DNA from: Enterococcus sp. | Lineage (GTDB): Bacteria > Bacillota > Bacilli > Lactobacillales > Enterococcaceae | Direction: 5' to 3' | Assembly (NCBI RefSeq): GCF_022711995.1 | Contig: NZ_JALAHI010000086.1 | Location: 1 to 33,887, forward strand | DNA: 33,887 nt | In this document: positions 17,344-25,502 of the stretch, piece after piece | How the letters are laid out: every line of letters starts with the position of its first letter | How positions within the stretch are numbered: position 1 is the first letter of the stretch | Notes under the pieces: generated by a model | What the model was told of the DNA's origin: nothing | What the model saw: only the letters and a program-made list of their open reading frames with translations | The model's database searches: none | Position numbers and translations under genes: made by a program

Positions 17344-18270
17344 ATGACAAAGATTTACCAATCTGTTACCGAACTTGTTGGGCATACGCCCATCGTCAAA
17401 TTAAACAAAGTGGTGGGGGAAGATTCCGCTGATGTTTACGTAAAACTTGAGTTTTATAATCCAGGAAGCAGTGTGAAAGACCGAATCGCTTTGGCCATGA
17501 TCGAAAAAGCGGAAAAAGATGGTTCTTTGCAAGCAGGCAATACGATTGTTGAGCCAACGTCTGGCAATACAGGAATTGGATTGGCGATGATTGGAGCAGC
17601 TAAAGGCTATCGAGTGTTGATCGTGATGCCAGAAACCATGAGTATCGAACGGCGCAAACTGATGCAGGCATATGGTGCGGAATTGATTTTGACCCCAGGC
17701 GCAGAAGGAATCACAGGTTCCATCAATAAAGCCAGAGAATTAGCAGAACAAGAAGGCTATTTTATGCCGTTGCAATTTGAAAATCCGGCAAATCCTGAGA
17801 TCCATGAGAAAACAACGGGGAAAGAAATTGAAAATGCTTTTGAATCAAAAGGTTTAGATGCTTTTGTCGCTGGAATCGGCACTGGTGGCACCATCACTGG
17901 TGCGGGACGAGAATTAAAACGAGTGTATCCAGACTTGAAAATCTATGGCGTCGAGCCAGCAGAATCGGCCATCTTAGAAGGCGGACAGCCTGGTCCTCAC
18001 AAAATTCAAGGAATCGGCACCGGGTTTGTACCGAAAGTTCTTGATACTGATATCTTTGATCAAGCGATTGCCGTATCAAGTGAAGATGCTATGGCAACTG
18101 CGAGAGAAGTCGGTCGGAAAGAAGGCTTGCTTGTAGGAATTTCTTCAGGAGCGGCGATCCATGCTGCACTCAAAGTTGCCAAGGAACTAGGCAAAGGGAA
18201 AAAAGTCTTAGCAATCGTACCAGATAACGGGGAACGTTACCTGTCAACGGCATTGTATCAAGAAGAATAG
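17344..18270 (+). CDS. cysK: Cysteine synthase A (O-acetylserine sulfhydrylase)
   Basis: PLP enzyme making cysteine from O-acetylserine and sulfide. The 308-aa product has the PLP lysine at Lys45 in NPGSSVKDR and the substrate loop TSGNTG at 72-77. The phosphate-binding loop GTGGTITG is near 178-185 and SSGAA near 265. The start is ATG 17344, 7 nt after GGAGGG. A likely promoter is TTCGCA-18-TAGAAT at 17288-17317. The 5' region is short and shows no T-box or S-box structure. It has its own terminator and precedes perR. Confidence 0.95.
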   Translation: MTKIYQSVTELVGHTPIVKLNKVVGEDSADVYVKLEFYNPGSSVKDRIALAMIEKAEKDGSLQAGNTIVEPTSGNTGIGLAMIGAAKGYRVLIVMPETMSIERRKLMQAYGAELILTPGAEGITGSINKARELAEQEGYFMPLQFENPANPEIHEKTTGKEIENAFESKGLDAFVAGIGTGGTITGAGRELKRVYPDLKIYGVEPAESAILEGGQPGPHKIQGIGTGFVPKVLDTDIFDQAIAVSSEDAMATAREVGRKEGLLVGISSGAAIHAALKVAKELGKGKKVLAIVPDNGERYLSTALYQEE

Positions 18271-18274
18271 CAAG

Positions 18275-18306
18275 AAAAGCGGGCATGGATGGGATGCCTG
18301 CTTTTT
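18275..18306 (+). terminator. Intrinsic terminator after cysK
   Basis: AAAAGCGGGCAT pairs with ATGCCTGCTTTT (one G-U pair) around GGATGGG, with T residues following. Confidence 0.88.
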
Positions 18307-18390
18307 CTCCTCTTTTTATTGCCAAGAAAATTCGATCATAAAAGAGAGAAATTATTTTGACTCTTGTGGGGAAATTTTAAGGAAAGCTGT

Positions 18391-18419
18391 TTGAATTTTT
18401 ACCATCTACATAGTATGAT
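18391..18419 (+). promoter_or_regulatory. Promoter of perR
   Basis: TTGAAT (18391-18396), a 17-bp spacer and TATGAT (18414-18419) precede GGAGG and the GTG start at 18450. I find no clear PerR box around it. Confidence 0.65.
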
Positions 18420-18449
18420 ATTACAGATAAGAGAATTGGAGGAACTCCT

Positions 18450-18881
18450 GTGAACACGATATATGATGAGGCAATCAAACAATTAAAACAAGAAAACATC
18501 CGTATCACGCCTCAACGAGTTGCGATACTTGAGTTTTTGGCTAGCCATGCATCACATCCTACCGCAGAAGAGATTTACCGAGCGATCGAAGTGCACTTTC
18601 CCGGTATCAGTGTAGCGACCGTCTACAACAATCTGCGTCTGTTTACGGAGATTGGTTTTGTGAAAGAAATGAATTACGGCGATGCATCCAGCCGGTTTGA
18701 CTTCACGACAGAGCCGCATTATCATGCGATTTGTCAGCGATGTGGCAAAATTTCTGATTTTTACTATCCCGGTTTGGAAGATGTCGAAATGGCTGCTTCC
18801 CAGTTGACAGGATATAAGATTCGTAGCCATCGATTAGAGGTTTATGGGTTGTGCCCAGAATGTAAAGGAGAAGAAGAATGA
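18450..18881 (+). CDS. perR: Peroxide-stress repressor PerR (Fur family)
   Basis: Metal-dependent repressor inactivated by hydrogen peroxide through iron-catalysed histidine oxidation. The 143-aa product can be told from Fur by its full PerR metal set: His36, Asp84, His90, His92 and Asp103, each one residue below the B. subtilis PerR numbering. The structural zinc site is Cys95, Cys98, Cys135 and Cys138. The DNA-binding helix is in SVATVYNNLRLF (54-65). GTG start after GGAGG. The stop overlaps the ridA start (ATGA), so the two genes are coupled. Confidence 0.93.
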   Translation: MNTIYDEAIKQLKQENIRITPQRVAILEFLASHASHPTAEEIYRAIEVHFPGISVATVYNNLRLFTEIGFVKEMNYGDASSRFDFTTEPHYHAICQRCGKISDFYYPGLEDVEMAASQLTGYKIRSHRLEVYGLCPECKGEEE

Positions 18882-19258
18882 AAATTATTTCAACAGATCA
18901 AGCACCGCAAGCAATTGGACCTTATGTGCAGGCTCGAGTTGCTAATGGCTTCTTGTTTGCTTCGGGACAAGTACCATTAGACCCTGCGACAGGAGAGGTC
19001 GTAGGCACGACGATCGAAGTTCAAACACAGCAAGTACTCAAAAATATCCAGGCAATTTTAACCGCTGCCGGTATTACACCAGATGAAATCGTCAAAACTA
19101 CTTGTTTTTTAAAAAACATGGATGATTTTGTTCCCTTCAATAATACATACAGCACACTTTTTCATGAACAGTTACCTGCCCGTTCAGCAGTTGAAGTGGC
19201 TCGTTTGCCGAAGGATGTATTGGTGGAAATTGAGATCATCGCTGTAGTGCCACAATAA
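18878..19258 (+). CDS. ridA: RidA-family reactive enamine/imine deaminase
   Basis: Hydrolyses reactive 2-aminoacrylate-type intermediates released by PLP enzymes. The 126-aa length is typical. Visible features are the AIGPYVQA opening (12-19), LFASGQVP (26-33) and the key arginine Arg102 in LPARSAVEVA. Translation is coupled to perR by a 4-nt overlap. This could link protection against damaged metabolites to peroxide control, although that is an inference. Nearby cysK is itself a PLP enzyme. A terminator follows at 19266-19303. Confidence 0.93.
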   Translation: MKIISTDQAPQAIGPYVQARVANGFLFASGQVPLDPATGEVVGTTIEVQTQQVLKNIQAILTAAGITPDEIVKTTCFLKNMDDFVPFNNTYSTLFHEQLPARSAVEVARLPKDVLVEIEIIAVVPQ

Positions 19259-19265
19259 TGAGTCG

Positions 19266-19303
19266 ATGGGACGGTCGTATGTTTATGCGCAGTCCCATTT
19301 TTG
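19266..19303 (+). terminator. Intrinsic terminator after ridA
   Basis: ATGGGAC (19266-19272) pairs with GTCCCAT (19292-19298), enclosing a smaller CGTAT / ATGCG hairpin and followed by T residues. Confidence 0.82.
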
Positions 19304-19376
19304 TTGAGATTCGTTTTTGGTTAAGCCAGGATGAAAGATTTATTTTTATGTATCAATGGGAAAAGAGGACAAAAGC

Positions 19377-20078
19377 ATGATTTCTTTACAAGAATATTTA
19401 GCCAAGGGGCACACGACCATCTCAAATTTACTTTTGGAAAATTATCACAGCCTTGGATTTACCAATGATGAATTTGTTTTGTGGCTTCAGCTGTATCGTT
19501 TCCATGAGCAAGGCAATGATTTTCCAGATCTTTCCTTGATTGCAAAAGAGATGGGCAGTGAACAAAAAGAAATCTATAAATGGTTGAATCAGCTTTTGAA
19601 TAAGCAGATCATCACCATTGAATCCAAGAAAGATTCAGCTGGGAAAATGGTGGACTACTATGAGTTTTCTGGAATCTATGAACGACTGGAAGTTTGTTTG
19701 CGGCAAAAAAATCAGCAGCAAGAAAAACAAAGCTATGATGCAAAAGTTCGTTCATTGTATCAAATGTTTGAGTCCGAATTTGGCCGGCCGCTTTCGGCAA
19801 TCGAATACCAGCGGATCGCTCAATGGTTGGAAGAAGACAAGTACCAGCCGGATTTGATCCAATTTGCCTTGCGTGAGGCGGTTTTGAATCAAGCGTATAG
19901 TTTGAATTATATTGATCGGATTTTACTTTCTTGGGAACGAAAGAATATTACCTCCAAGGAACAAGTTGAAGAAGAACAAAAGCGTCGTAAAAAGCAGTTC
20001 ATGCAAAAAGAAAATTTCGAGCAACCGAAGGGACCAGCCCCTAAAATTCCTATGCATAATTGGCTGGAAGGGGAGTAA
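19377..20078 (+). CDS. dnaD: DNA replication initiation protein DnaD
   Basis: Primosomal protein acting with DnaB and DnaI in helicase loading in Firmicutes. The 233-aa product has an N-terminal winged-helix domain (about 1-110) and the DnaD/DDBH2 domain at about 120-195, including YIDRILLSWE. A charged, disordered tail ends MHNWLEGE. The start is ATG 19377 with AGAGGA at 19364-19369. An in-frame ATG seven codons upstream lies before that site and is less likely. It is followed 12 nt later by nth, the same pair as in B. subtilis. Confidence 0.9.
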   Translation: MISLQEYLAKGHTTISNLLLENYHSLGFTNDEFVLWLQLYRFHEQGNDFPDLSLIAKEMGSEQKEIYKWLNQLLNKQIITIESKKDSAGKMVDYYEFSGIYERLEVCLRQKNQQQEKQSYDAKVRSLYQMFESEFGRPLSAIEYQRIAQWLEEDKYQPDLIQFALREAVLNQAYSLNYIDRILLSWERKNITSKEQVEEEQKRRKKQFMQKENFEQPKGPAPKIPMHNWLEGE

Positions 20079-20090
20079 AGGAGTGTTGTC

Positions 20091-20744
20091 ATGATCAGTA
20101 AAGCAAAAACCATGATCGCATTGGAACAAATGTATCAAATGTTTCCTGATGCCCACGGAGAACTGGTTTCTAAAAATCCGTTCGAACTGTTGATTGCCGT
20201 GATTTTAAGTGCGCAAGCTACCGATGTCTCTGTCAATAAAGTTACTCCGGCGTTGTTTGCTGCTTATCCAACACCAGAAGCCTTGGCAGCAGCTCCAGTT
20301 GAGGATATCATTGAGAAAATCCGTTCGATTGGTCTTTACCGCAATAAAGCAAAGAATATCAAAGCCTGCGCGTTACAGCTTATCGAAAAATTTCATGGGC
20401 AAGTACCTAAAACCCGTGAAGAATTGGTCTCATTGCCCGGGGTGGGAAGAAAAACAGCTAATGTGGTATTGGGGGATGCATTTGGTATCCCGGCAATCGC
20501 TGTTGATACCCATGTTGAACGAGTAACCAAACGCCTACGCATTTGCCGGTTAGATGCAAATGTCTTAGAAGTCGAACAAACATTGATGAAGAAAGTGCCG
20601 GAAGACCTGTGGGTCAAGACCCACCATACATTGATTTTCTTTGGCCGCTACCATTGCACGGCACGAGCGCCAAAATGTGAAGTCTGTCCCTTATTGACCA
20701 TGTGCCAAGAAGGCCAGATCCGAATGCGGGAAAAAAGAGTGTAG
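20091..20744 (+). CDS. nth: Endonuclease III
   Basis: Base-excision DNA glycosylase/AP lyase for oxidised pyrimidines. The 217-aa product has the helix-hairpin-helix LPGVGRKTANVVL (115-127) with catalytic Lys121, the catalytic Asp139 (VDTHVERV), and a [4Fe-4S] loop with Cys189, Cys196, Cys199 and Cys205 in the canonical C-6-C-2-C-5-C spacing. AAAGGAG overlaps the dnaD stop, so dnaD and nth form one operon. In B. subtilis ypoC, ponA and recU follow on the same strand; here pbp1A and recU are inverted. Confidence 0.96.
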   Translation: MISKAKTMIALEQMYQMFPDAHGELVSKNPFELLIAVILSAQATDVSVNKVTPALFAAYPTPEALAAAPVEDIIEKIRSIGLYRNKAKNIKACALQLIEKFHGQVPKTREELVSLPGVGRKTANVVLGDAFGIPAIAVDTHVERVTKRLRICRLDANVLEVEQTLMKKVPEDLWVKTHHTLIFFGRYHCTARAPKCEVCPLLTMCQEGQIRMREKRV

Positions 20745-20765
20745 AAGTAATCAGCTAGAGAGAAG

Positions 20766-20930
20766 AGGCTGGGACAGAAGTGTTAACGTCCGAGAAAGAT
20801 GGAGGAATACATGGAAGTTGCTTTTCAGATTTGGGGATATTTTGACTTATTTCCCGGAGTTGCTTCTGCTCCAGCTATTTAGACGTGTTTAGAGCGTGGA
20901 ACAAAAAACACTTTTGTCCCACGCTCTAAA
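20766..20930. repeat. Enterococcal-type intergenic repeat cluster
   Basis: GCTGGGACAGAAG (20768-20780) pairs imperfectly with CTTCTGCTCCAGC (20863-20875). A nearly perfect 20-bp hairpin follows (20888-20907 with 20911-20930), built on AGAGCGTGGAACAAAA. The second unit recurs in inverted orientation at 28165-28200. GGAAGTTGCTTTTC-like motifs recur near 20815, 20856 and 20960. The hairpin has a T-containing tail and may end nth transcription. No coding sequence is evident. Confidence 0.65.
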
Positions 20931-20993
20931 ATTTTTGTGAAATTTCGGCTTATTTCCGAGGAAGTTACTTCTAACCGTTTATTCAGAAAAAGG

Positions 20994-21026
20994 AGCTATG
21001 ACAAGATTTTTGTCATAGCTACTTTT
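20994..21026. terminator. Bidirectional terminator after pbp1A
   Basis: AGCTATGACAA (20994-21004) pairs with TTGTCATAGCT (21010-21020). T tracts lie on both outward sides. It ends the minus-strand recU-pbp1A transcript. Confidence 0.85.
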
Positions 21027-23327
21027 TTATCCCCCTGATGTGGTTGACTCTGTATTTGTATTGTTAGCCTCAGATGAAGAAGGGGGGCTAGATTCTGTTG
21101 AAGAGGGAGTGGTATCAACCTCTGCTGTTGAACTTGAAGATTGCACACTTTCTGAAGATGATTCTACCGGCGGAATCGATTCTTCGGTCGAACTAGACTC
21201 AATGGTTTCGGTACTTTCTGATGTTGATTCAGGTATCGAAGTCGAATACGTTGATCGTGTGCTGGAACTTGGTTGTTGGTACGTTCCTTTAATGTACAAT
21301 TCATTGCCGATCCGAGTTAAGTCTGACGGCATCTTCCAGTCGCGATTTTCAACAGACGCCGAAACGAACTGCATTAGTTCTCGATAAACATCTGATGCAA
21401 CATGGGTACTGCTATCAGTGATTGGCGTCATTTTATCGTTATACCCTGTCCAAACAGCTAAAGAGTAGGAGGGCGTGTATCCTGCGAATGTAATGTCTGG
21501 GTAGGCACCATTCGAAGTGTCTAACTTAGCCAATTGATTGTCATCATAGTTGGAGGTTCCGGTTTTACCCGCTTGGTACAATCCGTCAATTTGAGCATTG
21601 GTTCCGGTACCGACAGAGATCACGTCTTTCAGGATATCAGTGACCATGTAGGCAGTGGTGTCGTCCATGGCTTTTTCACCTTCTACTTTGAAGGAGTCCT
21701 CATCCACTGTGCCATCTTGGGATACGATTTTATTGACATACCGAGGTTCATAATAAGTTCCTCCATTTGAAAAAGCAGCATAGGCAGCAGCCATTTTCAA
21801 GCTGGAGATCCCGTACTTGGTGCCATCGATTTCTGATGTGTTGCTGGAAATCGCATTCGATTGTTCAATGTTTTTGTATTCAATGCCTAATCCATTTAAG
21901 AAAGAAGAAATCTTGTCAGCGCCGACTTCTTCAAAGAGCTTTGCAGCAGGAACATTTCGTGATTGCGCTAATGCCGTTCGCAATGTGATATTTCCCATAT
22001 ATTGGCGATCCCAGTTGTAGATTGGTGTGTTTGTGCCAACGTAATTGTAGGGTTCATCCAAAATCATGCGCCCGGTGGAATTTTGTAAAAATTGAAAGGC
22101 GGGCCCATAGTCAGTCAATGGTTTCACGGTTGATCCAAAGTCACGGGTGACGTTGACGGCTAAATTATTTCCTAAGACCACATCGTCTGCCACGTGACGA
22201 GCGCCGATTTGTGCAACGACTTTACCGCTGTTGACGTCTACTAAGGTTGCCGCAACTTGCATTTTATCATCAGGGAAGTTGACGTAATCATCGCTATTGA
22301 CGATATCATACAAGCGTTTTTGGGTATTGACGTCAAGATTCGTGTATATATCTAACCCATCGGTGTAGACATCTTTGCCAGTTTTTTCTTTTACTTCATC
22401 AATGACTTCTTTAAAGTAATTGTCGTAATATTTCCATTCATTATTTCGTTGCGGATTTTTTTGCAAGCCTTCTGAAATATCTTCGGCTTTAGCAGCCTCG
22501 TATTCGTCTTTCGTGATTTTTTCATTCTCATACATGGTAAGTAAGACAAGATCACGACGTTGTTTGGCTTTGTCTTCATGAACATAAGGATCATAGGCAG
22601 AAGGGGCGTTTGGCAATCCAGCAATCAACGCGGTTTGTGCCAAGTCCAGCTGGTCCAACGTCTTGCCGTAGAACTTCATGGCAGCTGTCTGCATACCATA
22701 CACACCATTAGACATATAGACTTTATTGATGTAGTAAGTTAAGATTTCTTGCTTGGATTTCGTTTGTTCCAGTCTGACGGCCATCCAAGCTTCTTGCGCT
22801 TTTCTTCGCAACGTTTGATCTTCGGCACTGGTAGAGAAGAAAGATAGCTTGATTAATTGCTGTGTCAGGGTACTCCCACCTTGCATGCCGCCGGTAGTCA
22901 CGTTAGATAGCGCTGAACCAACGATACGGATAGGGTCTACACCAATGTGTTGGTAGAACCGACGATCCTCTACCGAAACAATTGCATCTTCTAATTGTTG
23001 GGGGATTTCCTTGGCGGTGATTTTCTCACGGGTCTCACTACCAAAGTCGAGAATCAGATCCCCATTTGCCGCATAAAAGCGAGAGGAAGCTGCAGAATCG
23101 AGCTGTTTTTCATCTAATGCAGGGGCATCTTTGGCATACCACCAAAAAAGACCCATCCCTGATAAGAGACCAAGACATCCTAAAAAGAAAAGTCCCATAA
23201 ATGTACGCAACAAAATACTGCCAATCGTTCGTTTTCCTTTCGGCTTTTTTTGTTTGGGGCTTTTATTTGTAGCCGCCGTTTTTTTAGAATCATGTCGAGA
23301 AACCCTCGATTGCGATTCTTTCGCCAT
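21027..23327 (-). CDS. pbp1A: Class A penicillin-binding protein 1A (PonA-like)
   Basis: Bifunctional peptidoglycan synthase. The 766-aa protein has a basic cytoplasmic tail, a transmembrane helix (about 37-63) and a GT51 glycosyltransferase domain with EDRRFYQH at 120-127. The transpeptidase has Ser399 in STVK (399-402), SRN (456-458) and KTGTS (588-592). A Ser/Thr/Glu-rich tail (about 686-766) ends the protein. The start is ATG 23327 rather than the ATG three codons upstream, because AAGGAG is 10 nt before the former and only 1 nt before the latter. That ribosome binding site lies inside the end of recU, so the genes are coupled. Position matches ponA of B. subtilis. Confidence 0.95.
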   Translation of the reverse strand: MAKESQSRVSRHDSKKTAATNKSPKQKKPKGKRTIGSILLRTFMGLFFLGCLGLLSGMGLFWWYAKDAPALDEKQLDSAASSRFYAANGDLILDFGSETREKITAKEIPQQLEDAIVSVEDRRFYQHIGVDPIRIVGSALSNVTTGGMQGGSTLTQQLIKLSFFSTSAEDQTLRRKAQEAWMAVRLEQTKSKQEILTYYINKVYMSNGVYGMQTAAMKFYGKTLDQLDLAQTALIAGLPNAPSAYDPYVHEDKAKQRRDLVLLTMYENEKITKDEYEAAKAEDISEGLQKNPQRNNEWKYYDNYFKEVIDEVKEKTGKDVYTDGLDIYTNLDVNTQKRLYDIVNSDDYVNFPDDKMQVAATLVDVNSGKVVAQIGARHVADDVVLGNNLAVNVTRDFGSTVKPLTDYGPAFQFLQNSTGRMILDEPYNYVGTNTPIYNWDRQYMGNITLRTALAQSRNVPAAKLFEEVGADKISSFLNGLGIEYKNIEQSNAISSNTSEIDGTKYGISSLKMAAAYAAFSNGGTYYEPRYVNKIVSQDGTVDEDSFKVEGEKAMDDTTAYMVTDILKDVISVGTGTNAQIDGLYQAGKTGTSNYDDNQLAKLDTSNGAYPDITFAGYTPSYSLAVWTGYNDKMTPITDSSTHVASDVYRELMQFVSASVENRDWKMPSDLTRIGNELYIKGTYQQPSSSTRSTYSTSIPESTSESTETIESSSTEESIPPVESSSESVQSSSSTAEVDTTPSSTESSPPSSSEANNTNTESTTSGG

Positions 23328-23328
23328 A

Positions 23329-23955
23329 CTAATCATTCTCCTTCATTGACAAAAATTGATCTACTGCTTCTAAATAAGGAATACGCGGGGCGATTCCCGG
23401 GATGATTTCAATCCCGTTTTTTTCGATATAGGCAAGAGGCAGCGATTTTTTCCCCGTTGTCTTTTGCTGATGCCATTCCGTGATCAAATCGTGGCTAGTC
23501 AGAAAAAAGCAACGTTGCAGGCTTGAGAACCATAATAAGACAAAACAGATCCCGTTTTGTGTTAAACAGTTTTCCATGTGTTGAATTTGGTGTTCATGAA
23601 AATTTTTGAAGGGAAAAGAGGTTTTATTTTGTGTCTCTTTTGCTTCGAAATCCAAATAATGCCCGCGATAAACGCCATTATAGTCCGTAGTAGAAGCCTC
23701 ACGAAAGTAAGCCTCTTTGATCACAGCGGCACTACGGCGGGGATAATCCACCTTAACGATCTGAATAGGTGTTGGTTTTTTATGAATGACTGCTGCTTGA
23801 CGATTCAAATAATACGCATTGCTTTGATTGATTGCCTCTTCAAAACGCATTCCGCGATTTGCGAAAGTTTTCGGTCGAGCTATTTTTTCTTGCAATTTTT
23901 GTTTTTTACCGCCATCATAAGCAGAAGATTGACCGTTAGGGTATCGAATGACCAT
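23329..23955 (-). CDS. recU: Holliday junction resolvase RecU
   Basis: Resolves Holliday junctions in Firmicutes and modulates RecA. The 208-aa protein begins MVIRYPNG, typical of RecU. It has the nuclease-fold residues in [21 protein letters not shown] (about 87-107; the D-x(n)-E-x-K active site) and the [12 protein letters not shown] region after it. The start is ATG 23955, 10 nt after AGGAG; the GTG nearer the site leaves only 1 nt. It is the first gene of the recU-pbp1A operon. Confidence 0.94.
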   Translation of the reverse strand: MVIRYPNGQSSAYDGGKKQKLQEKIARPKTFANRGMRFEEAINQSNAYYLNRQAAVIHKKPTPIQIVKVDYPRRSAAVIKEAYFREASTTDYNGVYRGHYLDFEAKETQNKTSFPFKNFHEHQIQHMENCLTQNGICFVLLWFSSLQRCFFLTSHDLITEWHQQKTTGKKSLPLAYIEKNGIEIIPGIAPRIPYLEAVDQFLSMKEND

Positions 23956-23977
23956 GTTATTCACACTCCTAGCCATC

Positions 23978-23986
23978 ATTATACCA
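23978..23986 (-). promoter_or_regulatory. Extended -10 promoter of recU-pbp1A
   Basis: On the minus strand TGGTATAAT is a TGn-extended perfect -10, with only a weak -35 (TTTCTT) 17 bp upstream. It lies 22 nt before the recU start codon. Confidence 0.6.
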
Positions 23987-24025
23987 AAAAGACGTTTGGA
24001 AAGAAAAGAGATGACTGCTTAAACA

Positions 24026-24571
24026 ATGAAAACCTTATATTTTACCGGCTACCGCAGCTTTGAACTTGGTGTTTTTCAAGAAAAAGATCCCAAAATCAAA
24101 ATTATTAAGAAAGTAATAAAAATGACATTACTTTCTTATCTTGAACAAGGGCTGGAATGGGTATTGATTAGCGGCAATTTAGGTGCCGAATTGTGGTGTG
24201 GTGAAGTGGTGGAAATTTTGCAAAAGGATTATCCGGAACTCAAGTTAGGCATCATCTATCCTTTTCAAGGATTTGGCGAAAACTGGAAGGAAGGGAACCA
24301 GCAATTGCTGCAACGGGTACAGATGAGTGCAGATTATGTCAATGCGACAAGCCACCAGTCCTATAAAGAACCTAGTCAGTTAAGAAATCACACCCAGTTT
24401 TTGCTGAGTCACACCGATGGGGCACTTCTGCTTTATGATGACGAATTTCCCGGGAAAACCAGCTTTTTTTTGAAAGATGCCAAGAAATATCGGGAGGAAC
24501 ATCCTTACGAAATTCATCAAATTACGATGGATGATTTGCAAAACGCAACATTTGATAGTAATTTACTTTGA
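24026..24571 (+). CDS. ypsA: YpsA-like SLOG-fold protein (DUF1273)
   Basis: The 181-aa protein matches the YpsA family: a Rossmann-like SLOG fold expected to bind nucleotide-type ligands. Conserved parts include the FTGYRSFELG opening (5-14), WVLISGNLGAELW (about 45-57), the IIYPF strand, and RNHTQFLLSHTDGALLLYDDE near 123-143. In B. subtilis and Staphylococcus aureus YpsA has been linked to cell division, and gpsB follows it here as there. No good ribosome binding site precedes the ATG. A four-codon reading frame (ATG ACT GCT TAA, 24011-24022) with an AG-rich leader sits just upstream. Confidence 0.88.
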   Translation: MKTLYFTGYRSFELGVFQEKDPKIKIIKKVIKMTLLSYLEQGLEWVLISGNLGAELWCGEVVEILQKDYPELKLGIIYPFQGFGENWKEGNQQLLQRVQMSADYVNATSHQSYKEPSQLRNHTQFLLSHTDGALLLYDDEFPGKTSFFLKDAKKYREEHPYEIHQITMDDLQNATFDSNLL

Positions 24572-24595
24572 TTTCTGTGAGTTTTTTGATAGAAT
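24568..24595 (+). promoter_or_regulatory. Promoter of gpsB
   Basis: TTGATT (24568-24573), a 16-bp spacer and TGA-TAGAAT (24587-24595), an extended -10, overlap the ypsA stop and drive gpsB and perhaps rnpB. Confidence 0.6.
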
Positions 24596-24642
24596 GGTTG
24601 AGAAAGTGAAAATCATTTGGAAAAATCAATGAGGTGTAAATA

Positions 24643-25053
24643 ATGGCAAATCTAATTTTTAGTCCCAAGGATATTCTTCAACAAGAATTTAAGACCAAAA
24701 TGCGCGGCTATGATCCAGTCGAAGTCGATGAATTTTTAGATAATATTATCAAAGACTACGAAAGCTACAATAAAGAAATTTTGGCCTTACAAGAAGAAAA
24801 CGATCGTTTAAATGCAAAAGTCGATCAACTTTCTAAGAACCAAGCAATTGCTTCACGGGTCCAACCAGAAGCACCAAAAAGTCAAACGGTGACAAACTTT
24901 GATATTTTGAAACGTTTGTCTAATTTGGAAAAAGAAGTTTTCGGTAAAAAATTGGATCAAGGACAAGAACCAGTTACACGTTCCTCTTCCTACAATGCAA
25001 ATTATACAAATGCTGACTTTGAAGATGACAACGAGAAAACACGTCAATTTTAA
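24643..25053 (+). CDS. gpsB: Cell division protein GpsB
   Basis: DivIVA-related regulator that couples division with peptidoglycan synthesis and binds cytoplasmic tails of class A PBPs. The 136-aa protein has the membrane-binding N-terminal domain (SPKDILQQEFKTKMRGYDP, about 7-25, then VDEFLDNIIKDYE) and a coiled coil (about 30-66). A linker and a C-terminal helix (about 85-105) end the conserved part. A Ser/Asn/Thr-rich acidic tail follows. pbp1A, encoded 1.3 kb away, is a plausible partner. GAGGTG precedes the ATG. Its stop is about 13 nt before rnpB. Confidence 0.94.
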   Translation: MANLIFSPKDILQQEFKTKMRGYDPVEVDEFLDNIIKDYESYNKEILALQEENDRLNAKVDQLSKNQAIASRVQPEAPKSQTVTNFDILKRLSNLEKEVFGKKLDQGQEPVTRSSSYNANYTNADFEDDNEKTRQF

Positions 25054-25063
25054 TCAATTTGAT

Positions 25064-25447
25064 TGTTGTGGTTTTCGGGTAATTGCGGCATAACTTTGAT
25101 TATGCTGAGGAAAGTCCATGCTCGCACAGGCTGAGATGCTTGTAGTGATCGTGCCTAGCGAAACAATAAGCTAGGGTACTTGAAAGAGTAACGGCAGGAA
25201 AAATGGCTAAGGCGCAAGCTATGCCAAAGTATCCTTGAAAGTGCCACAGTGACGAAGCAAGGCGGGAAACCGTCTTGGTGGAACGCGGTAAACCCCTCGA
25301 GCGAGCAACCCAAACAATGGTAGGGGCGCTTTTTGCACGGAAATGAACGGAGCAAGAAGGCAAGTAATTGCAGATAGATAATTACCCAACGTTTTCTTCT
25401 CCCTGAGGAAGACGTGGACAGAACATGGCTTATAGAAAATCACAGCA
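25064..25447 (+). ncRNA. rnpB: RNase P RNA, type B
   Basis: Catalytic RNA that removes tRNA 5' leaders. The hallmark GAGGAAAGTCCATGCTCGCA block (25109-25128) and the ACAGAACATGGCTTATAGA block near 25418-25436 form the P4 core. Further conserved blocks are CCTAGCGAA, GTGCCACAGTGACGAAG and GGTAAACCCCTCGAGCGAG. The ends are set by P1, where TGTGGTTTTC (25067-25076) pairs with GAAAATCACA (25435-25444); exact termini may differ by a few bases. It sits between gpsB and the ypsC-type gene as in B. subtilis. Confidence 0.96.
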
Positions 25448-25458
25448 TATCAGGGAAT

Positions 25459-25482
25459 CCTTCCATAATGGAAGGTTTTTTT
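25459..25482 (+). terminator. Terminator of rnpB
   Basis: The stem CCTTCCA / TGGAAGG with a TAA loop is followed by seven T residues, immediately before the next ribosome binding site. Confidence 0.87.
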
Positions 25483-25502
25483 ATATCAAGAAGGAGAAAT
25501 TT

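Noticed and set aside
18307-18450. PerR box near the perR promoter
   Set aside because: AT-rich stretches such as AAATTATTTTGA do not form the required TTATAAT-N-ATTATAA palindrome.
25100-25443. Several reading frames on the minus strand across rnpB
   Set aside because: The sequence is clearly RNase P RNA, and these frames are by-products of its conserved, GC-rich core.
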